NCBI RefSeq assembly: GCF_947504105.1
Contig: NZ_CANNGP010000004.1
Span: 62,001-126,000, forward strand
Length of the DNA stretch: 64,000 nucleotides
Reading direction: 5' to 3'
Origin: an uncultured Tateyamaria sp.
GTDB lineage: Bacteria > Pseudomonadota > Alphaproteobacteria > Rhodobacterales > Rhodobacteraceae
Below, piece after piece: positions 35,843 through 43,130 of the stretch (position 1 is its first letter; each line of letters starts with the position of its first letter). A program made the translations under genes and the position numbers. The notes under the pieces were generated by a model, which had not been told where the DNA came from, searched no databases, and saw nothing but the letters and a program-made list of their open reading frames with translations.

Positions 35843-35966
35843 CACGCGCGTGCAGTTCCTGAGCTTTGTCGAGGAGCCTTGTCAGGCAGCGCAATCCCAA
35901 GCGTAAAGCATCCGTGACCAATGGCAATTTCGCGATACAAAGCCGCGACGCACGACACCTGTTCCA

Positions 35967-36866
35967 ATGTCTGCCGGTAAGCGACGGCTTAAATGTTCAC
36001 TGCTAAAGAATGCCACGAAGCGCGGTGTACCGCCGCGTGCATTTGTAACTGGCGCGGCAAGTGGGTTGGGACAGAGGTTCTGTCAGGAGCTTTTGTCGAA
36101 GGGAGTCTCGCTTGCTGCATTCGATCTTCACTTTGACTCAAGCGCACGCAACGCCTTGGAAAGCATGGCGACGCCCGGCCAAAAGGTTGAGTTCTACACA
36201 GCTGATGTGTCGGACGCCAATGCCGTCGCTGCCGCCGTGGATCAGGCGATTGATGATGTTGAGGCGCCTGATCTGGTGATCCATAGTGCTGGCATATGTG
36301 AACCATCCACCTTTCTGGAAACAAGTGCCGAGAGCTTCACCCGCTCTATCAACATCAATCTGATCGGTACCCGAAACGTTGCGGCTGCTGCGTTGCCCGT
36401 CATGGCGGCTGGATCACACATAGTCTTGGTGGCGTCACTTGCCGGGATATCCGCCAATTATTCGTATGCAGGCTACAGCGCCTCCAAATTTGGTGTGGTC
36501 GGCCTGACCGAAGTGCTGCGCATGGAGATGATAGAGCGCGATATTGATGTCACCTCTCTATGTCCTGCCGAGATCATGACACCAATGGTCTTGAAAGAGC
36601 AGGAGCGCGTGGATCCAATTCGGATCAAACTCAAGGCCTTTGCTGGCTCAATGGAGCTTGATCAGGCGTGCACACTCATCATGCAAGGCATTGCCGCAAG
36701 AAAGCCCCGGTTGGTGCCGGGATTTCGTGCAAAACTTACCGTGCTCTTGACGCATGTCATGCCTGGTCTGGCCCGCAAGATCGCGCGCCATATGATCCGG
36801 TCAGAGCTGGGTCGCGAACGGGCCGCGATACGTGGAAAAGCACATCGTGACGTGGCGGGGCTTTAA
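35967..36866 (+). CDS. Short-chain dehydrogenase/reductase
   Basis: 299 residues. TGAASGLGQRF (nucleotide site), HSAGICEPSTF, and the catalytic Ser-Tyr-Lys in ASLAGISANYSYAGYSASKFG. A positively charged C-terminus (KIARHMIRSELGRERAAIRGKAHRD) resembles SDRs acting on hydrophobic substrates at the membrane. Substrate unknown. The stretch before the glycine motif is longer than usual (about 27 residues), so the true start may be internal. Confidence 0.8.
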   Translation: MSAGKRRLKCSLLKNATKRGVPPRAFVTGAASGLGQRFCQELLSKGVSLAAFDLHFDSSARNALESMATPGQKVEFYTADVSDANAVAAAVDQAIDDVEAPDLVIHSAGICEPSTFLETSAESFTRSININLIGTRNVAAAALPVMAAGSHIVLVASLAGISANYSYAGYSASKFGVVGLTEVLRMEMIERDIDVTSLCPAEIMTPMVLKEQERVDPIRIKLKAFAGSMELDQACTLIMQGIAARKPRLVPGFRAKLTVLLTHVMPGLARKIARHMIRSELGRERAAIRGKAHRDVAGL

Positions 36867-37083
36867 CCATCAAATCTGTGGGCCGAGACAGGTGATACAG
36901 CCTAAGATGGCCGTGGCCCACTTCGCGGCGCTTGCCTCTGTTTTAGGGAGAGGATCGCGCTTGCGGTACGTCCTACAGACAGCGGCCCGCAGTCATGTGC
37001 GGCTTGGCATCTCCACCAAAGGCTGATGTCGGTGCGGGTCGCTTGGTCGGCTCGTGTGACGCATGGCAATGGGGGCGCACAGC

Positions 37084-37567
37084 ATGGAACTTCTTGGGCA
37101 GGTCGATTTAACAGTCGTACTTTACGTTGCTGGGGTTTATGCCGCCATCGTTGTCAGCCCGGGTCCTGGATTTGTGCTCGTGTCGCGCTTGGCGTTGAGA
37201 GGTGAGGGCAAGGTCTGCAACGGTGTCATTGCCGGACTTGCCACTGCCGCCACCTTCTACGCATTTCTTGCGATGATCGGCTTGGCTGCACTTCTGAACC
37301 AACTTGGATGGCTTGCAATAGCCGTTCAGATCGCGGGAGGGCTCTACCTCATCCATCTCGGGCTCACATCGTGGAGGAGCTCACAGAACTCAAGGGACCT
37401 AAAAAGGAATGGCCGATTGTTGGAGAGAGTATCGAAGTGGTGTCCAGACGGGCCTTTTGGTGAACCTGTCAAACCCCAAGGCCATTACGTTCTTTGGCAG
37501 CCTTTACGCAGTGATTGTGCCGATTGATGCGCATTGGGCGACCCGCGCCTGCATCCTGCTGACAGGT
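37084..37567 (+). pseudogene. LysE/RhtB-family exporter, frameshifted and truncated
   Basis: The first part (from ATG 37084) reads VVSPGPGFVLVSRLALRGEGKVCNGVIAGLATAATFYAFLAMIGLAALL, a clear LysE N-terminus, and stays good until about 37400. The family sequence then continues in another frame as SGVQTGLLVNLSNPKAITFFGSLYA (about 37433-37510). It ends soon after 37560, well short of the usual ~200 residues, where the downstream metalloprotease gene begins on the other strand. So it has one frameshift and a lost C-terminus. Confidence 0.75.
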
Positions 37568-37582
37568 CTGACCACCGATCGG

Positions 37583-38332
37583 TCAGCCTGCTTCCGCACC
37601 CAGAACAACCGGTTCGGTACGGGCCATTCTGCATAAATCGCAAATACGCACGGCTTCGGTAATGCCCATCATTGCCAGATTGCGGAAGTTCGGCAGCTCG
37701 AACGGGTCCGCGCTGCTGTAGTCGACCTGGTAGCCAATATCCTCGAACGAAGCGATGGAGAGCCGGCTAAGCGGACGCACGCCGCCGGAAAGGAAGCCGG
37801 TCAACAGCTCGTCCCCGAACACCAGCTCCCGCCAATGGCTCTCGCGTGTGCCAGCGCCGCCGGTGTTCGATATGGGAACGGCATTGCCGCCTTGCGGATC
37901 AAGGTCCGCGAATTCCCTGGACGCTGACGTACCCACGAAACGTGGGTCCATTGTGCCTGTTCCTGCGATCAGGTTTTGCCTGAGCCATAGCGTTCCGAAT
38001 CCAAGAACATGGGCCATTTCATGCAAGATGACGTCTTCGAAGCGGCCGCCCGTTTCAAGGCTGACAACATCGGCTTGGTCAAACTCCATGATACCGGTAA
38101 GCGGCAATTCGGTGCCTTGGCGTAAAATCGTGGGGCCAGCCTGACCAAGAACGCCATTTGCGCCGTCGATAGGTCGGATCGAGACATCAATGCGCACGCC
38201 TGTCAGGGTTGCCCCCCGCACGTCAATCGGGTCGAAACCGGTGTTCACGACCTGATCCCAGCGCGCTGCTGATCGTTCAAAAACGGCCTGTCTTTCAGTT
38301 GTGACGTCCCCATCAAACGTAAGTTCGATCAT
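37583..38332 (-). CDS. Leishmanolysin-like zinc metalloprotease domain protein
   Basis: About 249 residues from the ATG at 38332 (MIELTFDGDVTTERQAVFERSAARWDQVV). The zinc site HEMAHVLGFGTLW is an HExxHxxG metzincin motif, with a later His in TRESHWRELVFGDEL as possible third ligand. Homologues usually have a signal or repeats before this domain; none is visible here, and a sequence upstream to 38434 does not look like a signal. The gene could be an N-terminally shortened secreted protease. Confidence 0.72.
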   Translation of the reverse strand: MIELTFDGDVTTERQAVFERSAARWDQVVNTGFDPIDVRGATLTGVRIDVSIRPIDGANGVLGQAGPTILRQGTELPLTGIMEFDQADVVSLETGGRFEDVILHEMAHVLGFGTLWLRQNLIAGTGTMDPRFVGTSASREFADLDPQGGNAVPISNTGGAGTRESHWRELVFGDELLTGFLSGGVRPLSRLSIASFEDIGYQVDYSSADPFELPNFRNLAMMGITEAVRICDLCRMARTEPVVLGAEAG

Positions 38333-38646
38333 GGTCTCATCCCGTCTTGTTCCGAACGCCGCTATTTTGACAGACTGTCGGCCCTGCACGCTACAGTGGG
38401 ATGTCAGCTCGGCATCCCGCAGCCGAAAATACATAGGCGCACCAGCCAGTTCTTGCCTTCAGCATCCAATGAATGTCGATACGTCCGGCTGGGATGAACG
38501 TCAGTTGGCGTGTTTACCCTGTTCTAGATAATATGCCGCTCATTCCGCATTTAGCGGGCTTTCATTTGATTGCGGATTTCTTTTCACCCGTCCCCGTCAT
38601 GCTTGGTTCCAGGAAACCAACAATGGACGGACCAAGCCCATGTTTC
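38333..38646. other. Non-coding stretch in a decayed region
   Basis: 314 bases between the metalloprotease start and a frameshifted gene. No convincing gene, tRNA or repeat was seen. Confidence 0.4.
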
Positions 38647-39056
38647 ATGACCCTCACATTTCAGACCACACGTATTCGGCCCAAGCAGGGTCAACGCATC
38701 TTGCACGACCAGACTATCGTCATCGCGCCGTTCCAAACTTTTGGACACTGCGAAGTCGCGGCGAAAATGAAAGCGCACTGGATTGCGAAACAGCCGTCGC
38801 GTTGGCGTGTTTTGTTGGTCCAGTCTTCGAGGCGGCGAAGAGCTGGTGCGGACTGCTGTCTGCATTGGAAAGACGGGGCTTCCGCCTGGTGTTCGAGGGG
38901 AATGAGTTGACGTTGATCCAATATGAAACAGGGGTCAGCCTGTGTACGTGCGCGTCGCTTGGCTACAAGTTCTCCTCCCTCAAGGCTCGATTGGGGAAGC
39001 CGAAAATCGATTCCGGATCATTGCGGCTTACCCCGCATACGTTCGCAGCCGCCTGA
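38647..39056 (+). pseudogene. Conserved hypothetical gene, probably frameshifted
   Basis: The frame from the ATG at 38647 (MTLTFQTTRIRPKQGQRIL) looks like a real N-terminus but loses quality after TIVIAP near 38735. A second frame then reads ETAVALACFVGPVFEAAKSWCGLLSALERRGFRLVFEGNELTLI to the stop at 39056. Joined, the two make a coherent protein of about 135 residues of a type I believe occurs in Rhodobacteraceae. A single base change would restore it, so a pseudogene or a sequencing error is likely. Confidence 0.5.
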
Positions 39057-39174
39057 CGGCGCGGGATCATGATCAGCTTGCATCCTGCGATGACCGATCC
39101 TCTGGTGCTTTAGGCAATCTTTTGCGCCCCCTACAGAATGGGCAGAGCACGAATTCGATTGCGTCACCTGCGCA

Positions 39175-39208
39175 CCAAAAAAGGGCCGCGCCAGATGGCG
39201 CAGCCCTT
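39175..39208 (-). terminator. Intrinsic terminator of tig
   Basis: On the minus strand AAGGGCTGCGCC pairs with GGCGCGGCCCTT (one mismatch) and TTTT follows. It starts about 20 bases after the trigger-factor stop. Confidence 0.85.
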
Positions 39209-39231
39209 GAAAAACTATGTGAGGCGGTGAC

Positions 39232-40566
39232 TTAGTCTTCGTCTTCCAGCGCCTCGACAGCTTTCTGGAGGTCATCCTTGCTGACTTCCTTGTCCTTCAC
39301 CGCGGCGTTTTCAACGATGTGGTCGACCACCTTGTCCTCGAACAGCGGCGCGCGCAGTTGCTGCTGCATCTGTTGGTTCTGCTGAACGAACTCAAAGAAC
39401 TGGCGTTCCTGGCCCGGATACTGACGCGCTTGCTGCATGATGGCCTGGCTCATCTCGGCGTCGGTCACTTCGACCTCGGCCTTCTGACCCAGCTCTGCCA
39501 ACAACAGACCAAGGCGCACGCGGCGTTCGGCCAGCGTGTTGTGTTCGTCTGTCGGCTCGACCTCGGGGTGGTCATGCCCTTCGACATCGGGGTTTTCCTC
39601 GTGCCACAGCTGGTGCGCAATCTGCTTGGCTTCGGCTTCGACCAGCGACGGAGGCAGGTCGAACTTCACGATGTCATCCAGTTGGTCAAGCAGCGCGCGT
39701 TTCATGACCGCGCGCGCGGCACCGCCATATTCACCTTCCAGCTGTTCGGTGATGCGGGACTTCAGACCGTCCAGATCTTCGGCCCCATATTTCTTGGCCA
39801 GCTCGTCGTCGATCTCAGCGGCAACGGGTTCTTTCACTTCCTTAATGGTGCAATCGAACACGGCCTCTTTGCCGGCCAAGTTCTCAGCCTGATAATCGTC
39901 GGGGAAAGAAACAGTTACGGCCTTTTCTTCACCTGCCTTCGCACCCACAAGCTGCTCTTCAAAGCCAGGGATGAAAGAGTTGGAGCCCAGTGCGAGAGGA
40001 TAGTCCTCGGCCGAACCGCCTTCGAAGGCTTCACCGTCGACCTTGCCCACGAAGTCCATAACAACCTGATCGCCGTCCTTGGCCTTTGAGCCTTTTTTGC
40101 GCGCTTTGAAATCCTGCGCGTTTTCAGCAAGCGACCCGAGTGTTTCCTCGACCGCCGCGCCGTCAGCTTTTACAACCAGTCGTTCTAGCTTGATCTTGCT
40201 CAGGTCCACTTCGGGAATCTCGGGCAGCGCTTCGTAGGACATCTCGACATTCACGTCGTCGCCTTCTTTCCAGTCCTCGTTGGTCATCTTGACCTCGGGC
40301 TGCATGGCAGGCCGATCGCCGCTGTCTTCGAAATGCTTGTTCATGGCGCCATCGATGCTTTCCTGCATCGCTTCGCCCATCAGGCGCTGGCCAAACTGCT
40401 TTTTCAGCAGGGCCATGGGCACCTTGCCCTTGCGAAAACCCTTCATCTCGACGTCGGGCTGCGCCTCGGTCAGCTTCTCGTTGACCTTGTCGTCCAGTTC
40501 AGCGGCGGTCACGGTGATGGCATAGCCGCGTTTCAGCCCTTCGTTCAGCGTCTCGGTGACCTGCAT
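39232..40566 (-). CDS. tig: Trigger factor
   Basis: 444 residues from the ATG at 40566. The ribosome-binding domain ends in [19 protein letters not shown], the signature loop; then the FKBP-type isomerase domain ([52 protein letters not shown]) and the helical C-terminal chaperone arms. It binds nascent chains at the exit tunnel. An open frame upstream to 40794 runs into the split tRNA and is rejected. Confidence 0.97.
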   Translation of the reverse strand: MQVTETLNEGLKRGYAITVTAAELDDKVNEKLTEAQPDVEMKGFRKGKVPMALLKKQFGQRLMGEAMQESIDGAMNKHFEDSGDRPAMQPEVKMTNEDWKEGDDVNVEMSYEALPEIPEVDLSKIKLERLVVKADGAAVEETLGSLAENAQDFKARKKGSKAKDGDQVVMDFVGKVDGEAFEGGSAEDYPLALGSNSFIPGFEEQLVGAKAGEEKAVTVSFPDDYQAENLAGKEAVFDCTIKEVKEPVAAEIDDELAKKYGAEDLDGLKSRITEQLEGEYGGAARAVMKRALLDQLDDIVKFDLPPSLVEAEAKQIAHQLWHEENPDVEGHDHPEVEPTDEHNTLAERRVRLGLLLAELGQKAEVEVTDAEMSQAIMQQARQYPGQERQFFEFVQQNQQMQQQLRAPLFEDKVVDHIVENAAVKDKEVSKDDLQKAVEALEDED

Positions 40567-40764
40567 GTGTGCTCCCATAGCATTAAAGCCCCGTCCATGG
40601 GGGCTGATCGGAAATTCGCGCCCTTCTATGCAGCGTGGATGCGGTGTGCAAGGGGATTGGCGCATGTCACGTAAAAATGGGTAGATTGGACGCGCCGGAC
40701 GGATTGATCCGCGAGGGCTTGCAACGCTCGTGCGCCACCACAAGGCGACCACACAGCAACTTTT

Positions 40765-40825
40765 TGGTGCGGGCGGGGAGACTCGAACTCCCACACCTTG
40801 CGGCGCCAGAACCTAAATCTGGTGC
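40765..40825 (-). pseudogene. 3' half of a split tRNA-Leu(UAG)
   Basis: On the minus strand this 61-base segment reads from the anticodon stem-loop (CCAGA-TTTAGGT-TCTGG) through the variable arm and T-arm to the acceptor CGCCCGC and encoded ACCA end. The D-arm and 5' acceptor strand are missing here and are found at 42459-42499. Together, with the shared 17 bases counted once, they make an 85-base tRNA, equal to the intact copy between them. Confidence 0.85.
40809..40825. repeat. Attachment-site core, left copy
   Basis: 17-base direct repeat identical to 42459-42475, lying in the anticodon stem-loop of the split tRNA-Leu. The bases on either side differ between the copies. Confidence 0.8.
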
Positions 40826-40885
40826 AGGCTTCGACGGACCAAGTAAACAAGGGGTTTCTGAAGGGATGCTGCCGTTGGTTGCCGA

Positions 40886-40898
40886 TGTTGCTGCAACA
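40886..40898. repeat. Inverted repeat near left att core
   Basis: TGTTGCTGCAACA, a near-copy of the 13-mer at 42320-42332. Further GCAAC units follow at 40902-40906 and 40913-40917. Candidate integrase arm-binding sites. Confidence 0.4.
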
Positions 40899-40947
40899 TT
40901 CGCAACAGCTCCGCAACAAACCTTCGGAGGTAGATAGTATCTGATGT

Positions 40948-41032
40948 TGGTGCGGGCGGAGGGACTTGAACCCACACACCTTGCGGTACGGGAACCTAAA
41001 TCCCGCGCGTCTACCAATTCCGCCACGCCCGC
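40948..41032 (-). tRNA. tRNA-Leu(UAG), intact, within the inserted element
   Basis: 85 bases with encoded CCA. Acceptor GCGGGCG pairs with CGCCCGC; the anticodon stem CGGGA/TCCCG holds loop TTTAGGT, anticodon UAG. A long variable arm marks a class II tRNA. The first 26 bases match the split gene, but the anticodon stem and T-arm differ, so it is not a simple copy. It reads codons CUN of leucine. It lies five bases after the small gene ending at 41038 and may be processed from its transcript. Confidence 0.95.
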
Positions 41033-41037
41033 TCCAG

Positions 41038-41178
41038 CTACCCAGGAAACTCCCGAGAAATCAGGTGACCAAGACCCAGTGCGCTAACCGCAGCCAGCCC
41101 GGACCACCATCCGCCGAAGTAAAGGCTGACGATAACGAGGGCAATAGCCAAAAGCATCTTAGCGTGGGTCGAAGTCAT
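41038..41178 (-). CDS. Small membrane protein in phage remnant
   Basis: 46 residues, MTSTHAKMLLAIALVIVSLY then a Gly/Trp-rich hydrophobic stretch (FGGWWSGLAAVSALGLG) and a short tail. Two short hydrophobic segments. No family recognised; phages often carry such genes (holin-like or superinfection proteins). The stop is five bases before the intact tRNA-Leu. No strong ribosome site is seen. Confidence 0.4.
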   Translation of the reverse strand: MTSTHAKMLLAIALVIVSLYFGGWWSGLAAVSALGLGHLISREFPG

Positions 41179-41232
41179 GTCGTGTTTCTATGCCCGTTCC
41201 GCCCCGCAGTCTACGGCCCAGAAAGCGGAGCA

Positions 41233-41433
41233 TCACATGAACCCCCGCTTCTGGACTGCGTCGATTGCCCACGCACCGTAGGCAAAGCCGAAGATTGGAA
41301 GCGCGAGGAACTCGGCTACCTGAATGGCTTTGGTCTCCGGGGCTTGAATGCCCCAGATAAAGAGCGTGAATAGAAAGACCAACATGGCACCAGCGACCTC
41401 ACGTTTGTAGGTCTTCTCGCCGGTGTCGGTCAT
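41233..41433 (-). CDS. Small two-helix membrane protein in phage remnant
   Basis: 66 residues: charged start MTDTGEKTYKREVAG, helix AMLVFLFTLFIWGI, loop, helix VAEFLALPIFGFAYGAWAI, and end DAVQKRGFM. The start overlaps the stop of the preceding scaffold-like remnant by four bases, which suggests an intact phage gene order at this point. Function unknown; size and topology fit a phage holin or spanin-like protein, but this is a guess. Confidence 0.5.
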   Translation of the reverse strand: MTDTGEKTYKREVAGAMLVFLFTLFIWGIQAPETKAIQVAEFLALPIFGFAYGAWAIDAVQKRGFM

Positions 41434-42304
41434 CGTGCTGTCAGGAATGCGCTCTTGGCGATCTTCGCTTCGACTTGCTTGCGGAACGCTTCAGAGGTCT
41501 TGTAGCGAGGGTCGGACATGTCCTTCTTCATCGCCTTCATATCCGCATAGCCTTCCGTGGCTTTGGGTGTCTTGCCGCCAAGCGGTGTCGTTTCTTTCCC
41601 GAACTCAGCAGCGTATCGTGCCTTGGCGGCGTTCACTGCGGCGAGGGACTTACCGAAGTCGCCGGAGCTTACCGCTTCGTTGTAGGCGACCTTCTCCTCT
41701 TCGGTGTATTGGGACTGGACGAACTCACGGATGCGGGAAAACGCCTCGTCACCACCGACCGATGCCTTGATCGCGTTGATCTCAGCAGCGGAGTTGTCTT
41801 CAACTTCCTTGCAGCCAGACGTTCTAGGACCTTGTCCGTGTCGAAGGTCCCTGTCAGGGCGGGGTTGGACAGGAAGCCAGCCGCTTTCGTCAGGAAGGCT
41901 TCGAGGCGCTGGCCTTCGTCTTCGCGGCCTAGTGCAGCGAGACCTGTGACAATCGCGATGTCAACGCCATCAGGTAGCTTCCCGATCTTACTCTTCTTCC
42001 GCATTAGGAAGATGCGACGCTTCACATACCGGACGGCGAGGTGTCGCTTCCCTGACCCGGGCTGCGCCGCCTTCTCAAGGAACCCTTCGATAGCCCCTGC
42101 GATCTTCTCGACCGACATCGCGACGAGGGTCTTGCCATACCGGGTGCCGCTCTCGTTCCCCTTCTCCCGTGCTTTCGCGATCTGCTTCCTGATCTGGTTT
42201 CGGCCCAGCGCAACCATCCGTTCCTCCAGCTCGATCTCCCGGTAGAGGTCTTCCCCATAGGCCATGATCAGGTCCTCTTCGGGGCGGCGAAGTTCTGCGT
42301 TCAT
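41430..42304 (-). pseudogene. Phage RNA polymerase N-terminus joined to phage scaffold C-terminus
   Basis: The 5' part (42304 to about 41815) reads MAYGEDLYREIELEERMVALGRNQIRKQIAKAREKG and RHLAVRYVKRRIF, resembling the N-terminal domain of T7-like single-subunit RNA polymerases. The 3' part, in a different frame, reads VGGDEAFSRIREFVQSQYTEEEKVAYNEAV and ADMKAMKKDMSDPRYKTSEAFRKQVEAKI, resembling the C-terminus of T7-type capsid assembly scaffold proteins. An internal deletion has joined an early and a late gene. Assignments rest on pattern recognition only. Confidence 0.55.
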
Positions 42305-42319
42305 TCGTGCAATCTCCAG

Positions 42320-42332
42320 TGTTGCGGCAACA
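42320..42332. repeat. Inverted repeat near right att core
   Basis: TGTTGCGGCAACA, differing in one central base from 40886-40898. It lies inside the element, 127 bases from the right core. Confidence 0.4.
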
Positions 42333-42458
42333 ATGTTGCGGCGGGTGATTATCTAATGCAGACTGGAATACATCTGCGCAAAGCAAAGGCGCAGGCTCGA
42401 AAGCCCACGCCCGCTGTGATTTTGGAGACCTATCGAAGTGTGGATAGATTAAAGGATG

Positions 42459-42475
42459 GAACCTAAATCTGGTGC
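42459..42475. repeat. Attachment-site core, right copy
   Basis: 17-base direct repeat identical to 40809-40825, at the broken end of the 5' tRNA half. Confidence 0.8.
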
Positions 42476-42499
42476 GTCTACCAATTCCGCCACGCCCGC
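42459..42499 (-). pseudogene. 5' half of a split tRNA-Leu(UAG)
   Basis: On the minus strand it starts with acceptor GCGGGCG, then the D-arm (GGAATTGGTAGACGC) and the anticodon stem-loop through TTTAGGTTC, after which phage-side sequence (CATCCTTTAATC) replaces the 3' half. It completes the fragment at 40765-40825. Confidence 0.85.
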
Positions 42500-42626
42500 A
42501 ACACCAGCCCCCATAGCAAAGCAAATTGAAGGATGCGAGACGTATTTGTGTAAAAACCACGCGACATTAAAGGTCTATTCAGGTATTATGCCGGTAACCT
42601 AGAGGCAGGTTACAGAAAGAGACGCC

Positions 42627-43130
42627 ATGAAACCGAATACGGTCGGGCGCGAAACAGGTGGGCGGATGCCCCCTTTGCGCATTGACATTGCACATGTCGG
42701 GCTTGTGTCCGGCACCCTTATCTTGACAGCGGATGGTGAAATGCCGGTCGAGTATCTCTCGGCAGGTGACAGGATCATCACGCGGAACGCGGGCCTTGTG
42801 CCGCTGGCCGCCAGCCAATCCTATCGCACCACGGACGAGGCGGTGAAAATTGCCGCCGGATCCTTAGGGGATACAAAACCCACACACAACGTCATCATAC
42901 CCGCAGCCCAGATGGTGCTGGTGCGTGACTGGCGGGCCAAGGCATTACGCGGTGCCGCGCAAGCCGTGATGCCCGCCTGGTGCCTGATTGATGATGAGTT
43001 CATTACATCTTTGGGGCAGCGTGAAATGACACTGGTGCGGCTTGGATTCGAAGCGCCCCACATCATTTATGCGGATGGTCTGGAATTGTCAGTGCCCTCG
43101 ATGGCCTTGACGGGGGCCGCTGCAGCTTAG
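42627..43130 (+). CDS. Hint-domain protein
   Basis: 167 residues. The Hint (hedgehog/intein) fold of Rhodobacteraceae is seen in GLVSGTLILTADGEMPVEYLSAGDRIITRNAG, VIIPAAQMVLVRDWRAKAL and LVRLGFEAPHIIYADGLELSVP. The usual catalytic Cys at the start of the domain is not present (GLVSGTL), so self-splicing is unlikely. In related proteins the domain is often a stand-alone or C-terminal module of secreted proteins. It is convergent with nnr, the stops overlapping by a few bases. Confidence 0.8.
   Translation: MKPNTVGRETGGRMPPLRIDIAHVGLVSGTLILTADGEMPVEYLSAGDRIITRNAGLVPLAASQSYRTTDEAVKIAAGSLGDTKPTHNVIIPAAQMVLVRDWRAKALRGAAQAVMPAWCLIDDEFITSLGQREMTLVRLGFEAPHIIYADGLELSVPSMALTGAAAA

Larger units (their letters stand above)
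40809..42475. mobile_element. Remnant of a temperate phage integrated in tRNA-Leu
   Basis: The insert is 1,650 bases long (one core copy included) and is bounded by 17-bp direct repeats, GAACCTAAATCTGGTGC, at 40809-40825 and 42459-42475, both inside halves of the same tRNA-Leu gene. Inside are phage-like coding remnants (41430-42304), two small membrane-protein genes and an intact tRNA-Leu. Matched inverted repeats TGTTGC[T/G]GCAACA lie near each end. No integrase gene remains. T7-like temperate phages of marine bacteria are known to use tRNA-Leu sites. Confidence 0.75.
42305..42626. other. Right end of the phage remnant and leader of the Hint gene
   Basis: Holds the repeat at 42320-42332, the right att core (42459-42475), the 5' tRNA half (42459-42499) and, before the Hint gene, an inverted repeat GTAACC/GGTTAC (42594-42613). 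No further gene was seen. Confidence 0.5.

Noticed and set aside
40567-40794. N-terminal extension of trigger factor
   Set aside because: The extension reads through the split tRNA region and is not part of the family; ATG 40566 begins the conserved [10 protein letters not shown].
41475-42245. Long plus-strand frame opposite the phage remnant
   Set aside because: Its translation has no family pattern, while the minus strand gives phage-like sequence in the same place.
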